This document shows, piece after piece, positions 45,857 through 57,843 of a DNA stretch of 64,000 bases (its first letter is position 1; every line of letters begins with the position of its first letter). The notes under the pieces are model-generated. The model saw only the letters and a list, made by a program, of their open reading frames with translations, searched no databases and was not told the DNA's origin. Origin of the DNA: Gracilaria domingensis. Its lineage: Eukaryota; Rhodophyta; Florideophyceae; Gracilariales; Gracilariaceae. The stretch spans positions 1 to 64,000 of the forward strand of contig VCMS01000177.1 in assembly GCA_022539475.1 (NCBI GenBank). The letters are read 5' to 3'. The position numbers and the translations under genes were made by a program.

Positions 45857-46210
45857 GTGAAAACTGCGCATCAAAGACGTCTCAATCGCCAAGACGCGTG
45901 CAATGATGGCGTTGTGCTGCACCATGTCGTTGAGATTGTGGCTCGTGGTCTAGGACGTCATATAAAGCGGCGAAGGAGCGCGTCGCACTCGAATGAACTC
46001 GGACCGCATGCCGTAGATGTCGCGCCGCAGAGCAAGCGCAAGGCTCTCGCAGCCGTTAGCGCTCCGAGGTCGCAAGCGAGCCGCAGAGCAAGCGCAAGGC
46101 TGCCGCAGCCGTTCGCGCTCCGAGGTTCCAAGCGCGCCATCGCCGACGCGGCGAAGAGCAGGCAAGAGCGAAAGACAGCAAACAAGCGTCCAGCGAAAAC
46201 ACGGCGGTAA
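45857..46210 (+). CDS. Basic Ala/Arg/Lys-rich open frame with tandem duplication
   Basis: A 117-codon frame whose C-terminal half is rich in Lys, Arg, Ala and Ser (ending NKRPAKTRR). It is built partly on two tandem copies of a 56-bp unit at 46,024-46,134. Because 56 is not a multiple of three, the copies are read in different frames. Histone-H1-like composition is seen but no fold can be assigned. Confidence 0.25.
   Translation: MKTAHQRRLNRQDACNDGVVLHHVVEIVARGLGRHIKRRRSASHSNELGPHAVDVAPQSKRKALAAVSAPRSQASRRASARLPQPFALRGSKRAIADAAKSRQERKTANKRPAKTRR
46024..46134 (+). repeat. 56-bp tandem repeat, two copies
   Basis: Units start at 46,024 and 46,080, each with GCCGCAGAGCAAGCGCAAGG and later GCGCTCCGAGGT. 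A few mismatches separate them. Confidence 0.8.
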
Positions 46211-46575
46211 CGGGCAGTTTGGCGACTAGGAAGCGGCGAGCAGCCGCCGTGGCGAGAGCGAAACTACAGCACCAGCCGCGTCTTGACAGTGCGGCGCTTA
46301 CGCAGGTGGCGCCATTTACGGCAGATCGACGAGTGTCCGAGCGTGGGATAGCAGCGGCGGGCGCGGTTGAATTCAAGTGGCGCACTTTGGTGACGTCCAA
46401 CGCGCGCGCGATCTGGCACCACCACAACGCGTAGCGTCCCATGTTGGCGCTGCGCGCGCCTCTCACGCGCGCGCGCCAACGTGGCTGGTCAGCTGCCTTG
46501 CCCCGTGGCCGCGTGGCATCCGTGTCCTTGGATGTCCATAGATACGGATGTTTGACCAGGCGGCGGAGCATTTGA

Positions 46576-47607
46576 TCAAATAGAGCACTCTTAAGGGACA
46601 GGCTGAAGAAGAAAGTCGCTTTGCGCCGATGGGAGATTGATCAGGCAGCCCCTGAAGCCTTGGTATATCGTGTCGCTGCGCAGCCCGCTCAACATAAACT
46701 CACGCTGCAATCTCACGCCGAGCAGTACGCCGATGCCATAATCTCGCTTCGTTCAGCTCGCTATCTGCCGCCCGAAGCAACGCAACAGCCGTCATCGGTG
46801 CAACCTCCAGTATCTGAACCCCCGCCAACCTCAAATGATACTACCACAACTAGCGCTCAGCTCCCGCAAGTTTTGGTGGCTCTTCCGCCCACTGAAACCA
46901 ATTGCGTCATCTGCCTCGAGTCCATCATCGTCGGACAAACGGGAAGAACCTTACCATGCAATCACATCTATCACAGTCAATGTGTTCGCGTCTGGCTACG
47001 CCGAAAAAATGCCTGCCCTTGCTGCTGTAATCGTGTGCTGGCCAGGAGACGGAAACGCTCTAACAATCAAACGTCGATTGCGGTTGTGTCAGATTGCCCT
47101 GTTACGCTTGAGCCAACATACCCGCAAAGGAGGGATGATCGAGGCGAGAACACCACCTTCCAGAACACACTGTCACGAGACAAACGCAGCTTTCTTTCCC
47201 GTCAGTCTGATGATATGAGTTTGGATCGCTTCAATTCTGATACCACCAGCCAGCTGGATGAGCATAATACTGCAGAGCTTTTGTCTCAGGTTCGCAGTGC
47301 GCTCCAAGGTCAGTATTCTATGCTAAGCATTGGCACTACATGCAGCGCGTCGCCCTCTGATATATTGCCTGCGCCACTGCTGGCTTCTACTCCGCTCTCA
47401 AATGAGTTGTCTTGCCCAGAAGACGAACAGCGACGAAGCTCGTCCTTGGCAGGGGAGCGGACAGAACTACATTCTACACCTCTTGTTTCTCATCAACCTG
47501 CGACAGAAGCGTGTGAAAGGCAAGCGGATGTGGATATGGACGGAATCGCTCCTTCGCCTCGTGCAAATGTGGGGACCATGTCACCGTCAGGATTTGGAAG
47601 CAGTTAG
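46576..47607 (+). CDS. RING-H2 zinc-finger protein, probable E3 ubiquitin ligase (5' end unclear)
   Basis: An open frame of about 340 codons contains a full RING-H2 finger at about 46,902-47,030: Cys-Val-Ile-Cys, then PCNHIYHSQC and a final Cys-Pro-Cys-Cys. The Cys/His ligands and the proline after the third pair are correct for E2 binding. The rest is Ser/Thr/Pro-rich and probably disordered. No transmembrane segment is apparent. There is no ATG between the upstream stop at 46,573 and the RING domain. Either a short upstream exon joins here or translation starts at a non-ATG codon. Substrates are unknown. Confidence 0.7.
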   Translation, partial: SNRALLRDRLKKKVALRRWEIDQAAPEALVYRVAAQPAQHKLTLQSHAEQYADAIISLRSARYLPPEATQQPSSVQPPVSEPPPTSNDTTTTSAQLPQVLVALPPTETNCVICLESIIVGQTGRTLPCNHIYHSQCVRVWLRRKNACPCCCNRVLARRRKRSNNQTSIAVVSDCPVTLEPTYPQRRDDRGENTTFQNTLSRDKRSFLSRQSDDMSLDRFNSDTTSQLDEHNTAELLSQVRSALQGQYSMLSIGTTCSASPSDILPAPLLASTPLSNELSCPEDEQRRSSSLAGERTELHSTPLVSHQPATEACERQADVDMDGIAPSPRANVGTMSPSGFGSS

Positions 47608-49837
47608 TTGGAGGAGACCCACATTACTTGTTCTTCATGCTATGCTGCCGCAGCTATCTTTAAAGCAAGTGGGCTCGCTTGCACTTTGTCGAATTCAAGA
47701 TGTTGCACATTTCTTTTCGAGTGCACTTAATACATTGATTTGTACTAATCAACCGTCAAATCGTTCAGGACGAAGGTGTACCCGACACAGTATATGTTGT
47801 TTCAGTGAATGTCTTGTGACATACCTTATCGTTACTTATCAGCTCTCTGTAGCGGACAGTCTGAGCCCTCCGTCCATTGTTTGCTTCGCTAGCGAAGAAC
47901 TCAACAGGAGATGGATTCTATATCCGTTTCCATAGCTAGAGAAAATGTAAAGGCCACAGGATCATCCGCATCGGAAAACAGCTTGTGAACAAACTTGACT
48001 CTTTTCAGTTTGTGGTACAGGCTACAGGTGGATTGCCAAAACGGTTGGAACTGCATATGTGTGTTGACTCTGCACATTAAGGCCTGGTCCGTACTATGAT
48101 ATGTGCGGCATGTCGAACAAACGCTTAATGCGGCTTTTATTCCGTAAATGTCGCGGACTCTTGTCGAAACCAAGTGCAGCCTGCCATACACCGATACGGT
48201 CTCGGGTTTTAGATGTTGAGAACGTGCATCCCAAAGCGAAGAAAAAGTCTTTACTACAGACTCGGTAGCTTTCTATCGCGTATCACTCCTTCTCGGTGTC
48301 GCCGACAAAATATTCTGGAAATCTCACATTAGATCTGCTAAACGTATACTAAGCGTCTCCCTTCTCTGCTGGAACAACGCTCTCAACAGTATGATTTAGA
48401 AGAAAATCCCAAGTGCTTAACTGTAACGCGTTAGCTCTCTTCTTTGGTGACGCTTTTCCCTCAAGGCCAAATCAAGCCCTCCTCGTTGAATTGATCAGAA
48501 GGGCGACGTCAGTTACAAAAGAAACGTGAGTACCTTTTTCTGTAAACAATAGCATTCCTCTGCACAAGGGCATGGACTGGCCTTAACCTGGTTAGGATGC
48601 AGGAGTGTGTCCGCGTCTTTGTGACGACTTATTACGCTTCCATGGATGGGATTTCGGGACATTCTACGATCACGCTGATCACGCAAGGTTGTGATTTGGT
48701 GGCCTGAACGGATTCATTATCACGATGATGGCATCTCGTCACAACACCTCTCGCATTGAACTCTTTTCAAGTTTCGTGACGGGCCATAACGAGGGCTTTT
48801 CCTACGCCGCTGTAAGGGTACGCCACTGCGATGAAAAACATGAGGGTTCTCTTTGGCAACTGCGGGTGACAGAGCCTTTCACCTACATGAACATAGGTAT
48901 CTACGTACATACAGATTCAGCAGGGACCACAGGCACAGCTAAACGTCACCCGTTCTGTGGATACAAGCTCTCCCTTGAGAGAGATGAATTCATTTGCCTT
49001 TTTGTTTCTTCGCCAATGAAGTCCAGAAATACTCCAAGAATATGAACGCTTTAAAGAAAAAAGGAATGGGACCATGATGATGATGATGAAGGTCCCTCCA
49101 TCTTTTCTTTCATATGATGTAAGGGCACCCTTCAGATTAGCACTACAATGGTGTTAACGGGAAGAGCTTGGAGGCCATTCTTCCTCTTTTTCGCCACAAG
49201 AATAATACTCCACGATACTTTTCTCTCGAAAGATATCGGTCTCCTTCGGGGTCCCAAACGGGATTCGTTTCACTTTCGAATTCGAAATCAGGTACGCATC
49301 GCGAAGGTGGACCTCACGGACACATCGTCCTTACTCTCTAGGAATACACTACTCGCTCAAAGGGGGCGCAATAATACTCCACTTTTTATGAGTAGCGTGT
49401 AAGGCAAATAGGGGTACAATCTGAAGGACCATGAATCACGGGCCATGGATCCTTGATCAAGAAGTATAAAGACGGCAATACCTTCGTATGTTAGAACAAA
49501 GTCAAGATGTTATTCGAAACGCTATTGAGCTCAAATCAGTCTTGTAGTAGATACAGATACAGAAGTATTTCGTTGTTCAGCAATGCCGACGCGCTAACCA
49601 ATGTTATGATCTCGGTTCTTCGGAACAACAAAACTATCATACAGACATCGTATTATAGTCAGAGCCAAAAGACTTGGTAATGCAGATTGTGCAACAGAAA
49701 AAACGAATTACCACCGAGTTTCGAGACAAACGATAAACGAAAGTGCATCCTGTCCAAGAACAAGCGCAAAATCATATGGAACTACTCATGACAGATGCTG
49801 CGACAGCCTTTTGCATCTTCAGGGTAATTCACGACCT
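47608..49837. other. No supported gene
   Basis: Scattered short frames on both strands lack motifs and overlap each other. A run of ATG repeats (ATGATGATGATGATG) lies at 49,074-49,088. The segment separates the RING gene from the 3' end of the kinase gene. Confidence 0.45.
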
Positions 49838-51644
49838 CTATCCACGAGACCAGCCGTTCTGACCACTGATGAAGTCGTTTATTTCGTCACGTAACCATTC
49901 TTGCTCTACCGGATCCAATGCATCTCCAAATACATGTCGTCTGGTTCCTTCATTGAGGACTAGTTCAGCAAGCGCCCGGCCATTGACGTACATTTCGGTT
50001 TCCATGGCAGCTCGGTCAAGATCTCGAGAATCTCCCTCGACGAACATACCTCTTCCAAGAGCACTCTTGGAAGCCATTCCAAAATAGAAAACCTTTCGAT
50101 CACCAGCCCCAAAGCTAATCACAATATCTGTGGAACCCGTTATTTCATCTGCAGTGCTCCGAGCAAAGCGATAACCAGCAGCCCAGAATGGTAGGCTAAA
50201 CAGCGAAAAAACTATTGGAGCTCCTTCCATAAGTACTCCTAACGTTCAAAATGCCGTGAATCCGGTCCAACTAACTGTAAACGCTCCGCGTGATAATGCC
50301 TCACTTGAAACACCTTTTGGCGGAATGGAAACTAATAGCATTTTGTTTTCACGATTGCGCTCTAAAGCGATACGAGACCCAGCTGATTTTCGACGTCGTA
50401 CTCGTCTCCCTGTCGGTAATGATAACATCTTTAGAGCGCTAGATTTCGGCTCGCCCTTGTTCATGGTTGCTAGCGCTTCCTCTAGAGAATATGTATCTTC
50501 AGGACTAAGAGTTGAGTTAGCTTTGAGCAAGTTCGGAACAGTATGAAGCGAGGACTCTCGGTCGGTATGTACACCGTTCAGTGCTGCTAATGCTTCTGAT
50601 GGTCTATCAAAGCGATCTTCCGGGGCTGGTTCCAAGAGTTTGGCCATCACAGAATAAATATTTCCCAGTTTGGCCTGCTCTCTCTTAGGAATCACGGATT
50701 CTAAGTCTATCTTCAGGCGCTTCTGCGGAAGAGAGAACGGTATTTGGGCGGTTAGCATGCAAAGAATTGTCGCTGCGGCAGCATACATGTCGCTCCGCAC
50801 GTCTGCAAGCCCAGTAAATTGCTTCGTGGCCATAAACCCATAAGTACCCACCAAAGTCGATCCAGGGGATGTTATTCCCGTTCTCACTCCGCCAAAGTCA
50901 ACCAATGAGAGCGCTACATCTGAATTGCTTAGATTCACGATAATGTTCGTGGGTTTCACGTCGCACGTCGCAGTGAAGAACCGGAGGATTAATAGATGCC
51001 ATATAGAAAATTACCTCCAGTAGTCCCACAAACGTTAGGTTGACTTGCTCTGTAGAAAATCGATAGCCTTCATCTATGAGGGTTTGGAGTGGTGTCCGTT
51101 TTGCTTTTTTCTGGTCTAGAATGTATGCAGTATCCGAATCCGTCTCATACTCGAAGAAGTCAACATACTTCGGAATCGATGGATGCGAAAGGGACTTTAG
51201 CGTTCTCGCCTCTCTTTGAAAGAGATCAAGTGTTTTCCAGTTAGTCAGAGAACGAACTGTAAGCGCTTTGAACGCTAATTGCTGGGAACGATAGGGTTCC
51301 TTCGTCGCTGCAACTTCGTAAGTAAGGCCTGTTGTTCCGCGACCGATCACATCGACAGTTCTGTAATCATTGATAATATCCTCTCGCTCGAACGAGGAAA
51401 AAATGCTCACACGACGATATGTACAGCTTCGAGGGCGCTTGGGCGCTTCCGCCTTCCGATAAACAAAGTCGCTAGAAGCACAGAAAGATGAAGATGTAGA
51501 TAGGAGTATCGGAAGCTGAAAAGCTGAAACAGAACGTTGCGCTGGGCAATTTGTACCAGTTTTATCTGTCCCTCTTTGTTCAAACGCAGAGGGATGAAAG
51601 CGCACATGGGTAGCAATTGCCGAGCGTCGCTCGGTGCAACGCAT
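49838..51644 (-). pseudogene. Cyanobacterial-type Ser/Thr protein kinase, probably plastid-targeted, disrupted
   Basis: The start codon at 51,644 precedes about 85 Ser/Arg-rich residues resembling a transit peptide. The kinase domain follows: glycine loop GRGTTG at 101-106, Lys126 in LAFKAL, Glu145 in helix C, and a catalytic loop His-Cys-Asp (224-226) in place of His-Arg-Asp. In the next block come KPTNIIV, LVDFGGVRT and a domain end with PAPEDRF. A C-terminal tail (SGSRIALER, IPPKG, SWTGF) and a hydrophobic FSLFSLPFW are typical of cyanobacterial kinases with a membrane-anchored tail. Two lesions are present: a 7-bp tandem duplication at 50,958-50,971 within the catalytic loop, and a TGA at 50,246-50,248 where Trp is expected. 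Otherwise the gene looks well kept. Confidence 0.75.
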
Positions 51645-52319
51645 GTAGTAGTCTTGTGACGCGAGCTCATCGAGTCAGCGATGGGTTCGTCCATTCCATT
51701 GACGCCGTGGTTTTGCTTGGGAGTCCTAAACCTCACACAACGTTCTTCGCGATTGTGATTTAGCACCACAAATTGTGTTCAATCAAAGTGTTTCCAGTGC
51801 CGAGATAAACAAGCCGACAGCCCAGTCTTTTCCATTCTGCGACGGCGTACAATCCATCTCACCCGCATTGGTTCGCCTTGTCGGAGAGCGGCTTCCTCTT
51901 CAACACAGGTTAAATCTTTCGTGAGAGATGGGGCCTTTCATGGTATTTGTTGCGGCCGCGGCTGCGTTGAGCAACAGGGAGCAGAAGAAACTTGTCTGCA
52001 TACAGAACCACCAGAAGTTTGTAAGAGCAAAATGATATATGGGCGCGCATAGAACGCCGGTAACACCACGCCTCGGATCGGCCTTTTGCCGAAACTGTGG
52101 ATCCACCGCTACATCTAACAAGAGTGGGCACGAGGCTAAATTAAAGGTCTGCCCACGATTTGTGCCTCATCACGGTCATATACCGTACCATTAACTGATT
52201 TGGAGAAAATTGGTTCCGACCACTTGGCGATATGGCGCCAGTTTTTCGCCCACATCTATATATTTTTGAACATATTTTGGCACACACGTGACAACATCTG
52301 GATCACAACCCATGCTTAT
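51645..52319. other. No gene seen
   Basis: This is the upstream region of the kinase gene followed by unremarkable DNA. No motif or credible frame was found. Confidence 0.45.
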
Positions 52320-52422
52320 GGGGTGTACAAGCTGATACCTCAGATTAGTGTCGCGTGAGCCTGACTTGAATCGTCCTCAGAGACAACAGCAGAGACAGCG
52401 ACTGGCTGTGGTGCTGGGAACC
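52320..52422 (+). repeat. SINE tail beside copia C2
   Basis: The sequence from GTACAAGCTGATACCTCAGA to TGCTGGGAA matches the SINE body at 23,320-23,360 and its continuation at 31,145-31,190. Here the two parts are contiguous. This shows that C1 interrupted the same family. The tRNA-like head is missing. Confidence 0.6.
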
Positions 52423-52579
52423 TGTCAATTCGGACTGAAGCACATGCGACAGCGTGTCGCTCTGTGCTACGATCTCGCTGAAGAAACTGATTGACAAAGT
52501 AGCTCCGGTGAGCTCGCCTGCACCTCAAGGCGCAGGCGACCTTTTGCCGTCGTTCTTAAGCCATTAGCCCCTCGCAGCA
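52423..52579 (+). repeat. 5' LTR of C2
   Basis: A 157-bp copy starting TGTCAATT and ending GCAGCA, and aligning with 59,118-59,274. It is short for a copia LTR. Confidence 0.8.
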
Positions 52580-52865
52580 CAGCTGCGAGGAAGCGGCGGG
52601 TAGAGTTTTAGTTTGAAGTTCAATAAAAGAAACTTCACCGGAGCACGAAGAGACGTGCTCCCTAGAACCTCTTTGCTCCAAACTACTTTGATTGTACAAA
52701 GTCAGCTTTTACAAGCATTGGCGTTTGTACGACAATCCGGATTCATAACGCTAAGTGCTTGTTTCAAGTATCCGACTTTCAGATATCTGAATAAAAGCAA
52801 TGTCTTCTACTACACGCTCGCAAACCCCCGCAAGATAGGATCGTCTCAAGCGCTCTATTTCGGTT

Positions 52866-54626
52866 GTGGAGCCTACGACGGAAATGAGTCGCCAGCTTCG
52901 TGATGTGGCAAACTACATTATTTCCATGTACCCTCCTGTTGATGACAACGGTTCTCCGATACCACTCACTGCGGTTCGCGAGCAAGAAGTCATGGTCACT
53001 TTGATAGGTTTCCTTCCTTCCCCGGATGCCATTCTCACACCTGAGTTCTTCAACGCTCCGCTCTTTCCGGTCCAACTCATTCGCGACGTGGCTTCGTTAT
53101 ATGACCTGGATGAAGTACCTTCAGACATCATCTCTACCCTTGGTCTGGAGTCACGCGAAACATCCAATCGATCACTTCTCACTCACATCTGGTTCTTGAA
53201 CTATCTCGAGGCCTCCTTTGACACGATGAAGACTGGGGTACACATGTATCGGCAAAGCCGCAGCTCCTCTCGCCTTGGTTTCCTTCAGGGACCCGCTAAT
53301 AACGCTAACCCCTCCACTTTGCCTCCTACTGGAAATATTTCTCAGGCTGGCAATCATAACCAAAACGGCGCTCCGAGGTCCTCCCACCATGCCAACGCTG
53401 GGCAAGTTCACATCCGACAAGGAGAAGCTGCTGCTGAACACACTCAGAGCAATGTTGGTCCTCACAACCATGCAAGTGAGACCTTTCAACGCAACGGACA
53501 CAACGAAGAGGACACTCGTAAGGCTAACTACGTTTTCCAGCACTTTAAGGACAACCGCTTCACAGGCGATATATCGCAGTCTATCAAACTAACGATTCGC
53601 GATTACAACGTCTGTTCTCTCCAGCACCGGTTGTCTCCTTCTCAAAAGGCAGACTATTTCGTGAACATCCTCGATGGTCCGGCTCGCACTTTCTTCTTCA
53701 CGAATGCTCGTGATGATATGACATTCGAGGACATGGCAGAGCTCATGACTGACGAGTACAACAGCAACGCACGTCAGATTCAAGTGTATGGGATGTTGAG
53801 TACACTCCGAATCGAGAAATTGATGTCCGAAAATGACATAAGCACCTTCTCAGAAGCACTCACAAAGGTCGTTAGCATGATCAAAGAACTAGCTCCACAA
53901 TGTCCCCCGCATTTTAGGTCGGAGGCGCACAAGATTGGGTACCTTAGGAAGGCCGTTCTCGGAATCAATTGGGCCAAATTACCAATCGGCAATATCGTTA
54001 CTTCCAAGTACTCGTTCAACGGCTTTATTACCGCGCTTCGCGAAAACCTCCAACTTGAAGAGGAGATCAAAGAAGTCGCGAAACGCTCCGATACACACAT
54101 TGTCGAGGGTGAGGAAACGTTATACGAACAGTACGGTCGTAACTCCAAGCAAGTGCGCAAGCATAACCCTCGTGAAATCTATAACTTCCCAGACGCCCGC
54201 CATAAGGGACCAACCCGCTACGGTAACTACCGCTCTTTCGAAGAAAACCGCCGTCGCGGAGAATGCCATCGTTGTCACAACCAATGGAAACCAGGACACC
54301 GATGCAAACCTGGTGCTATCAGAAACCATGTCCGCCAACTTCTTGCCAAAGGTGATTCTGCCGTACATATTGTATCTGATCTGGTTCTTACAATGGAGGG
54401 AGAACAGAACGATAACGATGCATCAGAAAGTATTGTGGAGCAAACAGATGCAATTCTCGAAGAGACATTGCTTTTCGACAAACTTACGTCTGGTGATATA
54501 GACCCCCCTCAGAACTCTATTGAAGCTACCGATAAGGAATGTTTCACCAATCATCTATCCGCCACCATGAACGCATCGAATCTCGACCTACCATCGGAAC
54601 GTACGCATGGCGCGGATTTTCATTAG
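52866..54626 (+). CDS. Gag of C2
   Basis: An open frame of 586 codons. The central part ([20 protein letters not shown] onward, about residues 245-400) resembles a retroelement capsid. Residues 465-480 form a zinc knuckle ([14 protein letters not shown]). The frame overlaps the following pol frame by about 90 bp in the -1 phase. I saw no textbook slippery heptamer there. Confidence 0.75.
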   Translation: MEPTTEMSRQLRDVANYIISMYPPVDDNGSPIPLTAVREQEVMVTLIGFLPSPDAILTPEFFNAPLFPVQLIRDVASLYDLDEVPSDIISTLGLESRETSNRSLLTHIWFLNYLEASFDTMKTGVHMYRQSRSSSRLGFLQGPANNANPSTLPPTGNISQAGNHNQNGAPRSSHHANAGQVHIRQGEAAAEHTQSNVGPHNHASETFQRNGHNEEDTRKANYVFQHFKDNRFTGDISQSIKLTIRDYNVCSLQHRLSPSQKADYFVNILDGPARTFFFTNARDDMTFEDMAELMTDEYNSNARQIQVYGMLSTLRIEKLMSENDISTFSEALTKVVSMIKELAPQCPPHFRSEAHKIGYLRKAVLGINWAKLPIGNIVTSKYSFNGFITALRENLQLEEEIKEVAKRSDTHIVEGEETLYEQYGRNSKQVRKHNPREIYNFPDARHKGPTRYGNYRSFEENRRRGECHRCHNQWKPGHRCKPGAIRNHVRQLLAKGDSAVHIVSDLVLTMEGEQNDNDASESIVEQTDAILEETLLFDKLTSGDIDPPQNSIEATDKECFTNHLSATMNASNLDLPSERTHGADFH

Positions 54627-57600
54627 GACGTCGGGAGCTCAAGCCTCCCTCCTGCCGTCCAGCACGTTGGGTAGCTTCCAAGCGAGCTCCCTATTTAAGG
54701 CAGAAACCCCCTGACAGCATTGTAGAAATTGACCTCACCCATATCTATTGTACAAAACTGTCAAAATCCAGGACCCGATCTCGCATGGACGGATTCTGTG
54801 TGGACATCGGTGCCCCGCGATCGGTCATCGGCATCAAGGAACTCCGTCGTATTTTCTCAAGCTTAAACATGCCCGTCCCAGGTCTGCGTAGGGTGCCATC
54901 TTGCACACGCTTTCGATTTGCGGACGCCAGCTTCGATTCACTGGGTCAAATCACTATCCCCCTCTCCACCCCTCCAAACATACCACCCATTCTCGTCTCT
55001 CTGGAAGTGGTCAAAGCAGACATCCCCGCTCTTCTCGGAATGGACATCCTCGACAGAGAATCCTTAATTGCGGATACCGTGGCGAACAGGCTGGTCAAGA
55101 GATCATTCATAAAACCCCCGGATGGTGAACCCACATATTTCGATGATTGGTTTGTGCCATTGCGAAGAGCAGGCAGCGGTCATGTGTATGCCGAAGTGCT
55201 TCTTCCAAGCAAGTCCTACTTCACCCGCACACAGCTGCACAAACTACACAAGCAATTCTTTCACTCGTCAGCGGACAAACTGTTCAACCTTCTGAAACGG
55301 TCAAAACCTGAGGATGCAACCCCGGAAACTCATGCGATCCTAAAAGGTATTACCAAACGCTGTGATCCCTGCCAGCGGATCCAAAATGCCCCCACACGAT
55401 TCCGCGTTTCCGTCGGATCAGAGAACGTTCGCTTCAACGAAAAGGTTCTTCTAGACATAATGTACAATGATGGGAAACCGGTCTTGCATATCGTCGACGC
55501 AGACACGCCTTTCTCCTCCGCTGCATTTCTCCCAGATGTCTCCACGAAGACCATTTGGAAAACAATACTGCTGTGCTCGGTCTCTATATATACTGGACTC
55601 CCGAACAAGATGCTCGTCGACCAAGGGAGCGCGTTTGGGAACCTTTTCATTGACATTGCCGCATCCTCAAACGTGCATGTTGACAGCACAGGAGTCGAGG
55701 CCCATTCAAGTCTCTCCATCAATGAGAGATACCACCAACCACTGCGGCAAACATATCGCAAGGTCATGGCCCATGAACCAAACACTGACCCTCATCTTGC
55801 ACTCGCTGTATCAGTCAAGTCAATGAACGACACATTAGGCCCTGAGGGTCTGGTCCCTTCCGCACTTGTATTTGGCGAATTCCCACCTATCTTTACGAGA
55901 TCACAACCCCGTACCCCGCGAGCTATTCTTGCAAACCGCGCTGAAATCGCGATAACTGCTCGAACCGAAATGCAACGCATCATGTCGAAACTCAAGATTG
56001 ACCGTGCCCTCCGCCACAAAGTACCGCCCGCTGCAAATTCCACCTATTCTCCTGGCGATAAAGTGCTCGTCTGGAGGGAGAACATCGTCAACAATCGAAT
56101 AGGCGAGTGGCTTGGCACTTTCACCTTCAGTTCCATAGACACTGACAAGAAAATGGCATACATTCAGGATGTTCCAATTGGAGCCGCTACCCCATTTGGC
56201 TTAGCGCAAATCAAACGCTATTACGAGCCCGAGACTCTTGCCAACTCGTTCTTCCTCGACCTTCACAACTCGCTGTCTTCCTTCGGTTCCCCACGCGAAG
56301 ACTATGTATACCTTACCGAAATACTTGACAAGAACGACCCTCGCGTTCAATCCGAGCAAATGACCGAAGCCAAAAAGGCTGAAATCAAAGGTCTGTTAGA
56401 GAGAGGCACATTCAAAGTCATTCTCCGCGAAGAGATACCACCGGACGCAAATATCCTTCCCGGTCGTTTCGTATTCGCGATCAAATCCACCGAAGATGGT
56501 AAGATCAAGTATCGTGCTCGATATGTAATTGGCGGCCACCGCGATGGATTGAAGAACCTCATGGTACATAACTCAGTCACACGTCAACCGCAATCCATCA
56601 GACTACTCTTTGCACTGGCTGCTATCTTCGGATTCAAAATTTGGACATCGGATATTACGCAAGCATACCTCCAATCCGCCGAACCTCTCTCGCGCGGAGT
56701 CTTTATCACCAAGCCTGTCCCCGAATTCGAGCTTGAACCATCTCAATGCCTCAAGCTTTTAAAACCTCTATATGGTTTATGCGAATCTGGAGACCTCTGG
56801 TTTAAGACACTAGATTCTCACCACAAACAAGCACTGGGCATGACACCGCTCAGATCGGTCCGGCTCTCTACTACTCTATGAACAACGACTTACTACAAGG
56901 TTTGTCTGGATGTTACGTAGATGACTGGATACGTGCAGGAAACGACCGCTTCAAGTCCATTTGTGATATCAGCAAGACTCAATTCCAAATGAAGGAGGAG
57001 CAATCCCCACCATGTGTCTTTACCGGCTTCTCGCTAAACCACAATCAGGACGGCTTCATCGAAATGGAACAAGATTTTTACCTGCGCAAACTAGAGAGCT
57101 CAGAGCCACCGATTCGTTTTCAAGGTTCCGGTCTATGCGTATGAAACTTGGGTGGCTCTCTAACACTCGTCCTGATTGTCTTTTCGAAATTTCGCAAATG
57201 GCGCAGGTTACGCAGGAGTACTTCGAGAAGAACAGAAGAGTAATCATTGCTCAGCTTAACAGAGCCATTAGATACGCCAAGTCTAACCTTTTATCCATTG
57301 CGTTTCCTTCATTGCACTTGCCTTCCCTACGAGTGATTGGTTTTTCGGATTCCTCATTTGCCAACAATGATGATTTCACCTCCCATCTTGGTCATATTTG
57401 TCTTCTGGGTGATGAGACCGGGAAAGTCATTCCGGTTCACTTCAAGTCATACAAATCGAGGCGTGTAACACGATCACCTATGGCAGGTGAAGTGATCGCA
57501 TTCTCAGATCTCTTAGACGTTGCTATCACCTTAGCCACAGAACTAAAAGTTCTGCTTGGGAGACATGTTCCAGCGCAATTATTTACCGATAGCAAATCAC

Positions 57601-57833
57601 TCTTCGATGTTATCTCTAAGAGATCTCGAACCTCAGAAAAACGCATGATGTTGGACATCGCAGCAGCCTGCGAAGGATTTAAGATGAAGCTGATATCTGA
57701 CATCGGCTTTGTTCGAAGCTCCCATAATATTGCGGATGGCCTAACCAAGCGCATGCAGCAAGATTCCCTGAGAAACTTGTTATCATCTTCTTTTCTTTCG
57801 ATTACACCCGAGCAGTGGATTGTACGAGGGTGA
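54539..57833 (+). pseudogene. Pol of C2: protease, integrase, reverse transcriptase, RNase H
   Basis: Protease-like VDIGAPRSV lies near 54,805. Integrase head [12 protein letters not shown] is near 55,245, with core Asp in LLDIMY (55,455) and VDQGSAF (55,620) and Glu in NERYHQ (55,725). Reverse transcriptase has [12 protein letters not shown] near 56,650 and VDDW near 56,915. RNase H shows FSDSSF near 57,345 and SHNIADGLTKR near 57,725. It ends 11 bp before the antisense gene. Confidence 0.85.
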
Positions 57834-57843
57834 AAGTTTTTTG

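Noticed and set aside
54539-54626. A canonical -1 slippery site at the C2 gag/pol overlap
   Set aside because: The overlap is in the right phase, but I saw no standard heptamer, so only the overlap is reported.
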